64,000 nt of DNA, taken from Georgfuchsia toluolica (GTDB taxonomy: Bacteria > Pseudomonadota > Gammaproteobacteria > Burkholderiales > Rhodocyclaceae). This document shows, one piece after another, positions 1 through 9,985 of this stretch (position 1 is the first letter of the stretch; the number at the start of each line of letters is the position of its first letter). The position numbers and the translations under genes were made by a program. The stretch spans positions 1,736,001-1,800,000 of the forward strand of contig NZ_CAJQUM010000001.1 in NCBI RefSeq assembly GCF_907163265.1, written 5' to 3'. Under the pieces are notes generated by a model. That model was not told the DNA's origin and searched no databases. It saw nothing but the letters and a program-made list of their open reading frames with translations.

Positions 1-1
1 C

Positions 2-829
2 ATGGGGCACACCGACACGATAGCGCGCGTCGCCGTGATACTGATTCTGACCTCCATCCTGCTGAAGCTGACGCAGCGCATCATCCCGCGCCTGCGTGAC
101 TACATCGCCGCGCAACAAAGCAGCAGGGAAGACAGCCAACGAATCCTCACTCTGTCGCGTGTATTGCGTTACTCGGTCAATGTCGCAATCGTCGCCGTTG
201 CAGCCATTCTGGTGCTCGGCGAGTTCGGCATCTCGGTCGCACCCATTCTCGGCGCCGCCGGCGTGATCGGCCTGGCCATCGGCTTCGGTGCGCAAAGCCT
301 GGTGAAGGACTATTTCACCGGCTTTTTCCTGTTGCTGGAAAATCAGATTCGCCACGGCGATGTCGTCGAGGCCGGCGGCAAGGCCGGGTTGGTTGAAGAA
401 CTCACGCTGCGCTACCTGAAGTTGCGTGATTATTCCGGCAACGTGCATTACATCCCCAACGGCACAATCTCTGTCGTCACCAACATGAGCCTCGGCTACG
501 CCTACGCCGTGATCGATGCCAGCATTTCCTACGACACCGACATCGATCACGCCATCGCCGCCATGCGCGAAGTCGGCGAGGACATGCGGCACGGCTCCGA
601 CCTACGCGACAAGATACTTGATGCGCTGGAGATCGCCGGAGTCGACGATTGGGCCGATTCATCGATTGTCATCCGCTGCCGCTTCAAGGTGGTGCCGCTG
701 GAACAGTGGAATGTCCGCCGCGAATTCCTGAAGCGGCTGAAGGAAGCCTTCGATCGCGCCAACATAGAAATCCCCTTTCCCCATCTTAAAATCATTACGG
801 CCGCAATCGACAGCGGGACCAACAAATAA
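2..829 (+). CDS. MscS-family mechanosensitive ion channel, 5' end outside the window
   Basis: Small-conductance mechanosensitive channel of the inner membrane, expected to open under membrane tension and release solutes during osmotic downshock. About 275 residues are visible. Hydrophobic segments lie near residues 10-25 and 58-75. They are followed by the Gly/Ala-rich pore helix (VIGLAIGFGAQSLVKDYFTG, about 88-107), the hallmark of the family. The beta domain follows (VEAGGKAGLVEELTLR, then IPNGTISVVTNMS) and then a cytoplasmic alpha/beta domain. The frame begins at the window edge, so more N-terminal membrane helices probably lie upstream. The family assignment is firm; the true start is unknown. 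Confidence 0.9.
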   Translation: MGHTDTIARVAVILILTSILLKLTQRIIPRLRDYIAAQQSSREDSQRILTLSRVLRYSVNVAIVAVAAILVLGEFGISVAPILGAAGVIGLAIGFGAQSLVKDYFTGFFLLLENQIRHGDVVEAGGKAGLVEELTLRYLKLRDYSGNVHYIPNGTISVVTNMSLGYAYAVIDASISYDTDIDHAIAAMREVGEDMRHGSDLRDKILDALEIAGVDDWADSSIVIRCRFKVVPLEQWNVRREFLKRLKEAFDRANIEIPFPHLKIITAAIDSGTNK

Positions 830-1110
830 TGCCGTTGCACTACTCGCGAAATGCTCACGGTGATCGGTGATTTCATGTCTGGGTTACGAATGCCGGCATG
901 GGCCGAAACCAACGTATTCGCGGGATTTCCTGTCTTGGCTGCTGCGATGGAAGCGGGGCTACCCCAGCAGCTAAATCATCTGGTCGATGGATGGCGCCGG
1001 TTCTTCGGCACTGGCGATGCCGGCGATAAACGCCGAAAGACAACAAGCAAAAATATTCCCTGGAAGATTTGCATGCGGGTTTCGGGTAACTACAGGTCAA
1101 GAAACCATGC
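830..1110. other. intergenic stretch without a convincing gene
   Basis: About 280 bases separate the channel gene from the convergent LapA-domain gene. Short open frames on both strands have no ribosome-binding site and no recognisable family. I see no tRNA, repeat or clear terminator here. Confidence 0.5.
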
Positions 1111-1506
1111 TCAATTCTGCTTGGTGCGTGACCCATCAGCCGATTCGTTCCCAAGACCGATGATGAGTTGTTTGAGGCCGACGTAAGGAGGTTTTTCCGC
1201 AGTGGCTTCAGGGGACAAATGAGTCTCCAATTCTGTAATTCTGTCTCGTAGACTCGCTGCGGTTTTTTCCATCTCATCAATACGGCGTTTCTGCCGCGCC
1301 AGCAGCCATTGCCGTTTCAGGGTTGCCGGTGTCGTCAGCAACGCGACGACGATGGCGCCGAAGGCGACTCCCAGCGGCAATACCACTGCAAGAGAGCTGT
1401 CGAAACGCCAGAGCAGAAATTTGATCGTCACCGGTACGTTGTTCTGGATGGCGAAGAAGGCGCCGACCAGGGCGACGAGGATGGTTGCGATGATTGTCAG
1501 TTGCAT
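1111..1506 (-). CDS. LapA-domain (DUF1049) membrane protein
   Basis: A 131-residue protein with the LapA layout. An N-terminal membrane helix (about residues 3-22) is followed by the motif AIQNNVPVTIKFL, a second helix (about 40-60), and a charged, probably coiled-coil cytoplasmic tail. The family takes part in lipopolysaccharide assembly or envelope maintenance, but this copy is not in the usual rpsA-ihfB-lapAB context, so its role is inferred only from the domain. GAGGAG lies just upstream of the ATG. The 3' tail beyond about residue 100 is less typical and may be specific to this genome. Confidence 0.75.
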   Translation of the reverse strand: MQLTIIATILVALVGAFFAIQNNVPVTIKFLLWRFDSSLAVVLPLGVAFGAIVVALLTTPATLKRQWLLARQKRRIDEMEKTAASLRDRITELETHLSPEATAEKPPYVGLKQLIIGLGNESADGSRTKQN

Positions 1507-1571
1507 GGAATTCTCCTCAAAGTCAAACTGAATTTTGCTTTGTGCTTATATACATATTCACTGCTGCCTGG

Positions 1572-2213
1572 TTAAAACGCGAAAAGATTAAATTGGTTGT
1601 TGATGGTACTGCTGTTGAAATTGAAGTCGCCGCCCGGAAAGGCTTGCTGCAAGGGCATCTTCTCGAAAAGAGTGACCGACAATATCTGTAGCAAAGTGTA
1701 GAGAGAGGCATCCAGTTTCAACCGTTTTTTGACAATGGCAACGAGGACATAGACCGACACCGTGACCCAGATTTGCGTCTTGACCGCATTCTCTGACGTA
1801 CCGAAGAAACGCTTGATCCGAAGATGCTGCTTGATCCACTTGAAGAATAGTTCCACTTGCCAGCGGTTCTTGTAGGGGGCGCAGACGGTGGCGCTCGGTA
1901 ATGTCATTTGGTTGGTGAGGAAGACGAGCGTCTTGCCGGTCTCGGGATCCTTGAATCGAACACGACGCAGATGCGCGGGGTAGTCCTGCTTCGTGTAGAA
2001 GCCGTCGAGCGCAATCGTCTGATCGCAGATGATGCCGGCTGAGCGATCGGCCTGGCGAAGAACGCCAATCGGGCCTTCGCCATGCTGGCAATGCTCAACG
2101 TCGGCAAATGGGGACGACCTCTGACGGGAGAGGTGCGTCCAGCATGAGCAGAATGAGGTGGAATGCCCTGCGTTTCCGTTCAAAACAGGCCAGTTTTTCG
2201 ATGAAAATGTCAT
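1572..2213 (-). pseudogene. IS4-family transposase remnant
   Basis: The C-terminal half of a DDE transposase of the IS4 group. The Y-(2)-R-(3)-E-(6)-K signature is intact in YKNRWQVELFFKWIK, preceded by the family-typical stretches CDQTIALDGFYTKQDYPAHL and FKDPETGKTLVFLTNQM. Full-length members run to about 370-390 residues. Here only about 170 residues are recognisable, and the first 40 or so of the open frame read like the family in a different frame, so a frameshift is likely near 2060-2110. The N-terminal half with the first catalytic Asp is missing. I could not define terminal inverted repeats. The product cannot be an active transposase. Confidence 0.85.
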
Positions 2214-2231
2214 TGGCGTCGCGTTTTCGTC

Positions 2232-2612
2232 TCAATTCCAGATTACCGCTGAGTTTTGCGGCGGCTTATTCAGCATTTCCTTAGACAACTTCATCATGCG
2301 CGGCGAAATGCGCGCCTGCTCCGCTACTGAGTAACCCTTCGCGGACAGGCGCTCCAGAAACGCCGGGAGATGGCTGTATCCAAGCCGTTCATCGAAGGGG
2401 CCGTAGTTCGGGAAGCGGATCGACGGGCTCGGCCCGGCTTCGAGATGAAACGTCAGGCTCCGGGCCAACTTGGCAAGAAGACGGGCCTGGCGTCGGGGCG
2501 ATTGGCTTTCGTCGAATACAACCCAGACCAGACAGACGACAATGGTCAGCAACAGCGTCATCCACACCAATTTACCGTTGCGGGAAAGTAAAAGTGATCT
2601 CGGTTTCGACAT
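2232..2612 (-). pseudogene. N-terminal fragment of a transglycosylase (PBP1-like) gene
   Basis: A 126-residue open frame with an N-terminal membrane anchor (KLVWMTLLLTIVVCLVWVVF, about residues 14-33). The region after it (SIRFPNYGPFDERLGYSHLP, then FLERLSAKGYSVAEQAR) resembles the start of transglycosylase-domain peptidoglycan synthases. Frame similarity stops at about residue 115, and a stop follows close to the IS4 remnant. The several hundred residues of catalytic domain expected downstream are absent from the window. The simplest reading is a gene broken by insertion and later deletion. Family recognition is by eye and moderately sure. Confidence 0.6.
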
Positions 2613-2703
2613 ACGCTGTGGCGAGCAGGTTCTTCGATAGAGTGTAGAGGAAGGGGTAGTCTAAAGGAATCAAAGCGCCTATGAGGCTGGTATTTTCAGG
2701 TTA

Positions 2704-2835
2704 ATGGCAAAAAAGGAGTTTTTCAAGTTGAAATACGAGCGTAGCGGCAATGTCTGGAAGTACAACGTCAATGACGGACACAAGACGGATACGCGCCTGA
2801 AAAGGCTGTCGAGCTTGACCAGAAAGGATAACTGA
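2704..2835 (+). CDS. possible small basic protein (43 aa)
   Basis: A short open frame of 43 codons starts with ATG after AGGTTA. It encodes a Lys/Arg-rich product (MAKKEFFKLKYERSG...). I do not recognise the family. It lies between the truncated transglycosylase gene and the end of the proB operon, in a region that has lost material, so it may be a fragment or chance. Composition and start context are only weakly supportive. Confidence 0.25.
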   Translation: MAKKEFFKLKYERSGNVWKYNVNDGHKTDTRLKRLSSLTRKDN

Positions 2836-2894
2836 TGGCGGGCAGCATCTTGCCGGGCGCTGCGGCAGGATCCGCGCTCCTGCTCAACGCGCAG

Positions 2895-3095
2895 TCAGGG
2901 AGTCGCCGGTTGAGCGATCACCTTGACATCGGTAATGAAGTACTCCGTCTCACCGAAGCAACTGGTCGGGATGCCTCTGTGCTGTTCGTAGGTCAATGCG
3001 ACGCGTTGGCCTACCAGTATCACGAGCAAAACAAACAGAATGGCATATTTCGCCAGGGCTTTCGCCGGTGAGGATTTAGGTGGGGAAGTGTTCAT
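2895..3095 (-). CDS. small membrane-anchored protein downstream of proB
   Basis: A 66-residue protein with an N-terminal basic segment, one membrane helix (YAILFVLLVILVGQRVAL, about residues 17-34) and a short external tail with one Cys. GGAG sits at good spacing before the ATG, and the gene starts 15 bases after proB in the same direction, so it is probably cotranscribed with obgE-proB. I do not recognise the family. Topology suggests an inner-membrane or anchored periplasmic peptide. Its place in the operon and clean start make it more likely real than not. Confidence 0.6.
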   Translation of the reverse strand: MNTSPPKSSPAKALAKYAILFVLLVILVGQRVALTYEQHRGIPTSCFGETEYFITDVKVIAQPATP

Positions 3096-3110
3096 GCTGT
3101 TCTCCGGAGA

Positions 3111-5328
<2,218 letters not shown>

Positions 5329-5592
5329 TTACTCGGCAGCCGGAAGAATGCTGACCGTGCGGCGTTGCTTTGCGCCCTTGGTCGTAAACTGTACATTGCC
5401 CTCGACCTTGGCGAACAGCGTGTGATCCTTGCCGATGCCGACATTGTCGCCGGGGTGGAACTGGGTGCCGCGCTGGCGCACGATGATGCTGCCGGCGGAA
5501 ATCAGTTCGCCGCCATAGCGCTTGATGCCGAGGCGTTTCGATTCCGAGTCGCGGCCGTTACGGGAACTGCCGCCTGCTTTTTTGTGGGCCAT
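5329..5592 (-). CDS. rpmA: 50S ribosomal protein L27
   Basis: The 87-residue protein begins [16 protein letters not shown], the invariant L27 N terminus that reaches toward the peptidyl-transferase centre, and continues with [10 protein letters not shown] and [13 protein letters not shown]. Full length for the family. It follows rplU with a short gap and shares its transcript. No N-terminal extension of the Firmicutes cleavage type is present. Confidence 0.98.
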   Translation of the reverse strand: MAHKKAGGSSRNGRDSESKRLGIKRYGGELISAGSIIVRQRGTQFHPGDNVGIGKDHTLFAKVEGNVQFTTKGAKQRRTVSILPAAE

Positions 5593-5607
5593 GGTTGCTG
5601 TCTCCCG

Positions 5608-5919
5608 TTAGGCGGCGATGCCGCTGATTTCAAGCTCCGTGAAGCCTTGGCGATGGCCTTGATGCTTCTGATAGTGCTTGCGCCGGCGCATCTTGAAAAT
5701 CTGCACCTTGGGCCCGCGGCCCTGCGCAAGAACCTTGGCCGTAACCGTGGCGCCGGAAACGAGGGGCGTACCGATCTTCACCGATTCGCCTTCGCCGACC
5801 ATGAGAACCTGGTCGAGAATGACTTCCGCGCCCACTTCTGCCGGTATCTGTTCTACCTTTATCTTTTCGCCGGCTGCGACGCGATACTGCTTGCCGCCGG
5901 TTTTTATGACCGCATACAT
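5608..5919 (-). CDS. rplU: 50S ribosomal protein L21
   Basis: A 103-residue L21, binding 23S rRNA near domain I. It begins [20 protein letters not shown] and carries the conserved [16 protein letters not shown] basic segment near the C terminus. The frame stays open upstream to 6006, but family alignment and the ATG at 5919 fix the start. First gene of the rplU-rpmA transcript, divergent from ispB across a gap of about 140 bases. Confidence 0.98.
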   Translation of the reverse strand: MYAVIKTGGKQYRVAAGEKIKVEQIPAEVGAEVILDQVLMVGEGESVKIGTPLVSGATVTAKVLAQGRGPKVQIFKMRRRKHYQKHQGHRQGFTELEISGIAA

Positions 5920-6059
5920 GATGGACTCCAATACAAGGGGTGTTGCAAAGAGCCGCGCATTATACGCAGCCAGGCCCTTGGCGTCAAAGGAAAAGTGTCC
6001 CCCCATTGACGGCGGGCCGGGCGCCCCCTACCATCCGGCCTTTCCGCGAAAATCACACT

Positions 6060-7028
6060 GTGTCTCCCGAATCCCTTTACGCCCTCATTGCCGACGACAT
6101 GAAGGCCGTCGACGCCGTTGTGCGCTTGCGGCTGCACTCGGACGTGGTTCTGGTGCGGCAGGTAGCCGAATACATCATCGCTGGGGGCGGCAAGCGCATG
6201 CGGCCCGCCTTGGTGGTGCTGGCAGCCAACGCCACGGGTTATGCCGGCAGCCATCACCACGAACTGGCGGCGGTGGTCGAATTCATTCATACCGCCACAC
6301 TGCTCCACGACGACGTGGTCGACGAATCCACCCTGCGCCGCGGCCGCGATACCGCCAACGCGCTGTTCGGCAACGCGGCCAGCGTGCTGGTCGGCGACTT
6401 TCTTTATTCGCGCTCTTTCCAGATGATGGTCGGCGTCGGCAGCATGCGCATCATGGAAGTGCTGGCCGAGGCGACCAATGTGATCGCCGAAGGCGAAGTG
6501 CTGCAGTTGATGAATTGCCGCAATCCCGACATCACGGTGGATGACTATCGGCGCGTCATCCAGTACAAGACCGCCAAGCTGTTCGAGGCATCGGCCCGCA
6601 TCGGCGCCATAGTATCCAATGCGGAGCAAAGCATTGAGCAAGGGCTGGCCGATTACGGCGCGCATCTCGGCACTGCATTCCAACTCGTGGATGACGTGCT
6701 CGACTATTCCGGTGACGAGGCCGAAACCGGCAAGCATCTTGGCGACGATCTGGCCGAGGGCAAGACCACAATGCCACTGATTCATGCCATGACACATGGC
6801 AATGCCGAACAGTCGCAAAATGTGCGCCAGGCGATTGAGGGCGGCGGCCGCGAATTGTTTGTCGAAGTAATTGCGGCAATACGCGCCACCGGTGCGCTGG
6901 AAGCGACTTTACGTGTTGCAACCGAGGAGTCGGCCGCAGCAAAAGCTGCGCTGTCCGTGCTTCCCGCTTCGCGCTACAAGCTTAGTCTGATAGAATTCGC
7001 CGACTTTGCAGTTGCCCGGGCTTACTAA
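6060..7028 (+). CDS. ispB: octaprenyl diphosphate synthase (polyprenyl synthetase)
   Basis: Makes the long polyprenyl tail of ubiquinone from isopentenyl and farnesyl diphosphates. The 322-residue protein has the first Asp-rich motif as LLHDDVVDES followed by LRRGRDTAN, GGGKRMRP near the N terminus, QYKTAKLF, and the second Asp-rich motif FQLVDDVLDYSGD. I chose the GTG at 6060 because it gives the family length; the upstream extension is Pro/Arg-rich and atypical. Divergent from rplU, the usual arrangement in proteobacteria. Chain length cannot be read from sequence by eye. Confidence 0.93.
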   Translation: MSPESLYALIADDMKAVDAVVRLRLHSDVVLVRQVAEYIIAGGGKRMRPALVVLAANATGYAGSHHHELAAVVEFIHTATLLHDDVVDESTLRRGRDTANALFGNAASVLVGDFLYSRSFQMMVGVGSMRIMEVLAEATNVIAEGEVLQLMNCRNPDITVDDYRRVIQYKTAKLFEASARIGAIVSNAEQSIEQGLADYGAHLGTAFQLVDDVLDYSGDEAETGKHLGDDLAEGKTTMPLIHAMTHGNAEQSQNVRQAIEGGGRELFVEVIAAIRATGALEATLRVATEESAAAKAALSVLPASRYKLSLIEFADFAVARAY

Positions 7029-7094
7029 GTTCAATGGAGTATCGGGCGGGCAGTGGTTTCGGAGCTTTCCCGATCACAGCCATGAAGTTTGTTT

Positions 7095-7171
<77 letters not shown>

Positions 7172-7178
7172 ATCGAGT

Positions 7179-8039
7179 TCATTCGAAGGTCAATAGCAGC
7201 TGGACGGCGTTTTTTACGTGGTCTGGCGCAAGATGTGCGTACCGCTCTGTCATTTCGATGGAGTAATGACCTAGCAGTTCTTTGACGGCCAACAGCGGCA
7301 CACCTTGCATGACCAACCATGAAGCGCAGGTGTGCCGCAAGTCATGTATGCGAAAGTCATCAATTCCCGCCCGTTTGCAAGCCGCTTCAAATCCATTCTG
7401 AAACGTCGTGATCCGCCTGTTCTGGCGGGTCGAGAACACCCAAGGCGTACCGGGGCAGTTCTCAGAATTCCACTCCCGGATCTCAAGCAGTACATGCTTC
7501 GCTAAGTCATTGATTGGTATGGTTCTGCGCTTGGCGCTCTTCGTGTTCTTAGGATCGAGGACGAAAAAGCCGTGATTGAGTTCGACGGTTTTCCATTCCA
7601 GCGTTAGCAGTTCAGACTTGCGGCAGCCAGTGTGCAAAGCCAACTGGATGAAGCATGCCAAGTGCGGCGTTCTGGCATGAAGCCGCGAGGCTTCAATCAG
7701 CCTGGTCGATTCATCGCGGCTGATCCAGCGCACCCGGCCCTCGGGTTCCTTGAGCGACATCTTGTGCACTGGATTCGGAATGTCGAGCTCAAATTCGAAC
7801 CGGGCATGGTTGATCGCGGCCGAGAGCAAATCGAGTTCGCGGTTGATAGTCGCTGGCTTGACGCCATCGACGCGCCGCGATTCGATGTAGTCGCGGACAT
7901 CGGCACGGCGGATGTCAGTGATCTTGCGACCGGCGAAGTGCGGATACAGACGCTTGTAGCCATAGAGACTACGCGCGTGGCTTCGTATTTCGTGGCGACG
8001 CGCATCGAGATAGGTGGTAATGACCTCATCGAACAGCAT
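7179..8039 (-). CDS. tyrosine recombinase (prophage integrase)
   Basis: Catalyses site-specific recombination between the phage attP and tRNA-Pro. The 286-residue protein has an N-terminal SAM-like core-binding domain (about 1-100) and a catalytic domain with HTGCRKSELL (first Arg), KNTKSAKRRTIPI, HDLRHTCASWL (His-x-x-Arg), LLGHYSIEMTERYAHL (His and the nucleophile Tyr). All catalytic residues are present. It is compact, without the arm-binding N-terminal domain of lambda Int. It ends 7 bases from attL, the normal place for a tRNA-targeting integrase. Confidence 0.95.
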   Translation of the reverse strand: MLFDEVITTYLDARRHEIRSHARSLYGYKRLYPHFAGRKITDIRRADVRDYIESRRVDGVKPATINRELDLLSAAINHARFEFELDIPNPVHKMSLKEPEGRVRWISRDESTRLIEASRLHARTPHLACFIQLALHTGCRKSELLTLEWKTVELNHGFFVLDPKNTKSAKRRTIPINDLAKHVLLEIREWNSENCPGTPWVFSTRQNRRITTFQNGFEAACKRAGIDDFRIHDLRHTCASWLVMQGVPLLAVKELLGHYSIEMTERYAHLAPDHVKNAVQLLLTFE

Positions 8040-8254
8040 GACAGGATTCTAAAGGCTGCAAGCGGTCTGTATGGGGTTGGGTAGATGAGGCTTACCCAAC
8101 CCCACTACAGAAGCATTCCCCGCGGGGCTGTGCGCCGATCAAGGGACTTTCGCGGCATAAACGGGTTGCCTCCCGCTACGCGGGCCCCTCCCATTTATTC
8201 CACGGTTCCCTTGACGGAATTGAGCTTGAAATTAGTTATCCACTTTTTCTGTGG
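8040..8254. other. inovirus intergenic region with hairpins, possible replication/packaging signals
   Basis: Gene-free stretch between the integrase and the terminator. It holds a perfect 12-bp stem TGGGGTTGGGTA/TACCCAACCCCA (8072-8083 with 8093-8104) with a 9-base loop, and a smaller hairpin CCCGC TAC GCGGG (8172-8184). In filamentous phages the corresponding position carries origins and the packaging hairpin. Function here is inferred from position and structure only. Confidence 0.5.
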
Positions 8255-8281
8255 AAAAAAGCCCGCTTCGGCGGGCTTTTT
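8255..8281. terminator. bidirectional terminator in inovirus
   Basis: Stem AAAAAGCCCGC / GCGGGCTTTTT with a TTCG loop. A/T runs on both sides allow it to end transcripts from either strand. It closes the structural-gene transcript that arrives from higher coordinates. Confidence 0.9.
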
Positions 8282-8312
8282 GTTTGTGGGTCAATGTAAT
8301 GCGACGGTGCCT

Positions 8313-8657
8313 CTAAAAGAAGCTACCGCGCTTAGCACTAACTCCCCAATCAGTACGGTCGCATTCCCAAGCACGGAGCAGCTGCATTTCGTCGTGCCTC
8401 ATAACACGATGGCCACGCTGCTGATCGTCATAGGTCATCTTAAGCAGCTGTTGGAACTGATATTCGTTGTACCAAGTACCACGAAATTTGCGATGGCCAA
8501 GCAGACGGCGCATGACAGCATGCGCAATGATGGCCAGCAAGAGTAAAAATAGCGCTCCGATCGAGAGCCACAGGTAGTAAGGCCCTGATCCACCAGCGGA
8601 ATACCAGCTACAAAAAAACTGAATTTTTGTCTGGCAGAAAGCCAATAGCGCATCCAT
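8313..8657 (-). CDS. small single-pass membrane protein of the inovirus
   Basis: A 114-residue protein with one clear membrane helix (YLWLSIGALFLLLLAIIAHA, about residues 28-47) and a basic cytoplasmic-type C-terminal part. It starts 16 bases after the Zot-like gene in the same direction, so it belongs to the same transcript. I do not recognise the family. Because the neighbouring Zot-like ATPase lacks an obvious membrane helix, this protein could be its membrane partner in the export complex; that is inference from context. Confidence 0.65.
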   Translation of the reverse strand: MDALLAFCQTKIQFFCSWYSAGGSGPYYLWLSIGALFLLLLAIIAHAVMRRLLGHRKFRGTWYNEYQFQQLLKMTYDDQQRGHRVMRHDEMQLLRAWECDRTDWGVSAKRGSFF

Positions 8658-8673
8658 GACGACGAATTATATG

Positions 8674-9654
8674 TCAAGCGGACACGACAAGTTTCAAATT
8701 CGGATGCGATACCGAACGGTAATCGATTGCTGACGGGTTTGCAGCCTGTACAAGCGACAAACGAGGCCGATCCAGCAGCTTGAGCCTCTCGATGCGCTGC
8801 AAATGGCGTACGCGCTCATCTGGTGGCAAACGCATGATGATTTCGACTATCGGATGCTTTGGCTTGAGAGGCACCACAGGACGAACCACAAGCGGATTCT
8901 CGCCCTTGACCAATGCCTTGACGAGTTCCATACCGGTCGGCGGCGCTGGCGGCATGTAGCGGCCTTTTATGTGCCATGCAGAGAGAACCGTATGGAGCCC
9001 AACCGACTCGGGATGTTCTCTGTCGACAAGCTTTTGCTTAGTGTTATAGACGTTGTAGAGGTCTTTAGCTCGGTACCAGATCGTATCGACCTTGAGCGCA
9101 TCGCGATCCATGCCATGTTTCATAATGCCCAAATGGAGCTTCGGGAATCGAACACCATCCTTCATGAAGAGCTTAGTGAACTTGGTGACAAAGGGTATTG
9201 CCCACTTGTCGGTACGTTTTACCGATATGTGATATTCGATCAAGGCATCGCGAACTTGCTTATCGATCTGGCCAAGGCCTTGAGCGAGAAAGTAAGTATT
9301 CCAATTGTATTTTCTGGAGAGCGTGAGCCAGTCAATTAAAGGCTGGCGTTCTTTGTCGCCCCACGCACGCGCATTCAGGAAGTGGCTGGCTTCATCAAGA
9401 ACGATAACGCCATTCTTGCTTTCGTCCATTTCGTCCTGTGGGCTACCGTAGCCGATGGCCAGCATGTCATGGACTGTTGGCCGATCTGGAAGCCTGATGA
9501 TGGTTTTACGGGACGTTGGATAGCATATCTCGTCCATGTAGATATCAACGTTTGTGGCTACTCGCCGGCCTTCCACCAAAGCATCACGAATAACGCCGGC
9601 ACAAAAAAGAGTTTTGCCGGCACCCTTCTTACCAGTGACTATGTGATCAGCCAT
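8674..9654 (-). CDS. Zot-like / pI-like virion assembly ATPase
   Basis: Morphogenesis ATPase of filamentous phages, thought to drive extrusion through the inner membrane. The 326-residue protein has Walker A GKKGAGKT (residues 8-15) and Walker B GVIVLDEA, followed by the Zot-typical WLTLSRKYNWNTYFLAQGLG, in which the Gln acts as sensor. The start overlaps the stop of the pVI-like gene (TGATG). No stretch hydrophobic enough for a membrane helix is visible in the C-terminal half, unlike classical pI/Zot, which have one near residue 250. The toxin activity linked to the Vibrio name need not apply. Confidence 0.88.
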   Translation of the reverse strand: MADHIVTGKKGAGKTLFCAGVIRDALVEGRRVATNVDIYMDEICYPTSRKTIIRLPDRPTVHDMLAIGYGSPQDEMDESKNGVIVLDEASHFLNARAWGDKERQPLIDWLTLSRKYNWNTYFLAQGLGQIDKQVRDALIEYHISVKRTDKWAIPFVTKFTKLFMKDGVRFPKLHLGIMKHGMDRDALKVDTIWYRAKDLYNVYNTKQKLVDREHPESVGLHTVLSAWHIKGRYMPPAPPTGMELVKALVKGENPLVVRPVVPLKPKHPIVEIIMRLPPDERVRHLQRIERLKLLDRPRLSLVQAANPSAIDYRSVSHPNLKLVVSA

Positions 9655-9983
9655 CAGGTGACCGATGCCGCAATTCTGAGACTCTCGACATGATAGTCAT
9701 ATATCCACCGTGCAATCTTGGCAGCAATAAGTGAACCTATACATGCAGAAAAATTGGAAGGGAGTATTAAATCCGCGCCTTCTGCCATTGAAGATGGCAT
9801 CGCATAAACAATAGCCGAGAGTAATGCATGTACAACACCCACGAACGTCACTGTCATGGCCAGAAAAGCAGCCAGCGCAGTAGCAAGATAGATTGTTTTC
9901 TTGGCAAGCTGTAGACCAAAAAAACTTACTGCCGAAGTAACGACAGTCAATAAAAGATTACCCAACCAGACTAATGCCGGCAT
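9654..9983 (-). CDS. pVI-like minor coat / membrane protein (DUF5455-like)
   Basis: A 109-residue hydrophobic protein with about three membrane segments (LGNLLLTVVTSAVSFFGLQL; IYLATALAAFLAMTVTFVGV; FSACIGSLIAAKIARWIYDY). Size, topology and position between the pIII-like and Zot-like genes match the pVI-type minor coat protein that caps the virion end. It is translationally coupled to the ATPase gene through a 1-base stop/start overlap. Assignment rests mainly on position and topology. Confidence 0.78.
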   Translation of the reverse strand: MPALVWLGNLLLTVVTSAVSFFGLQLAKKTIYLATALAAFLAMTVTFVGVVHALLSAIVYAMPSSMAEGADLILPSNFSACIGSLIAAKIARWIYDYHVESLRIAASVT

Positions 9984-9985
9984 GT

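Noticed and set aside
851-1186. 111-residue plus-strand frame after the MscS gene
   Set aside because: No ribosome site and no recognisable sequence; overlaps the 3' end of the LapA-domain gene.
5904-6818. 304-residue open frame antisense to ispB
   Set aside because: Shadow frame of a GC-rich gene; His/Gln/Gly-biased composition and overlap with rplU.
8674-9654. Zot as an enterotoxin
   Set aside because: In inoviruses the Zot/pI domain is a virion assembly ATPase; nothing here supports a secreted toxin fragment.
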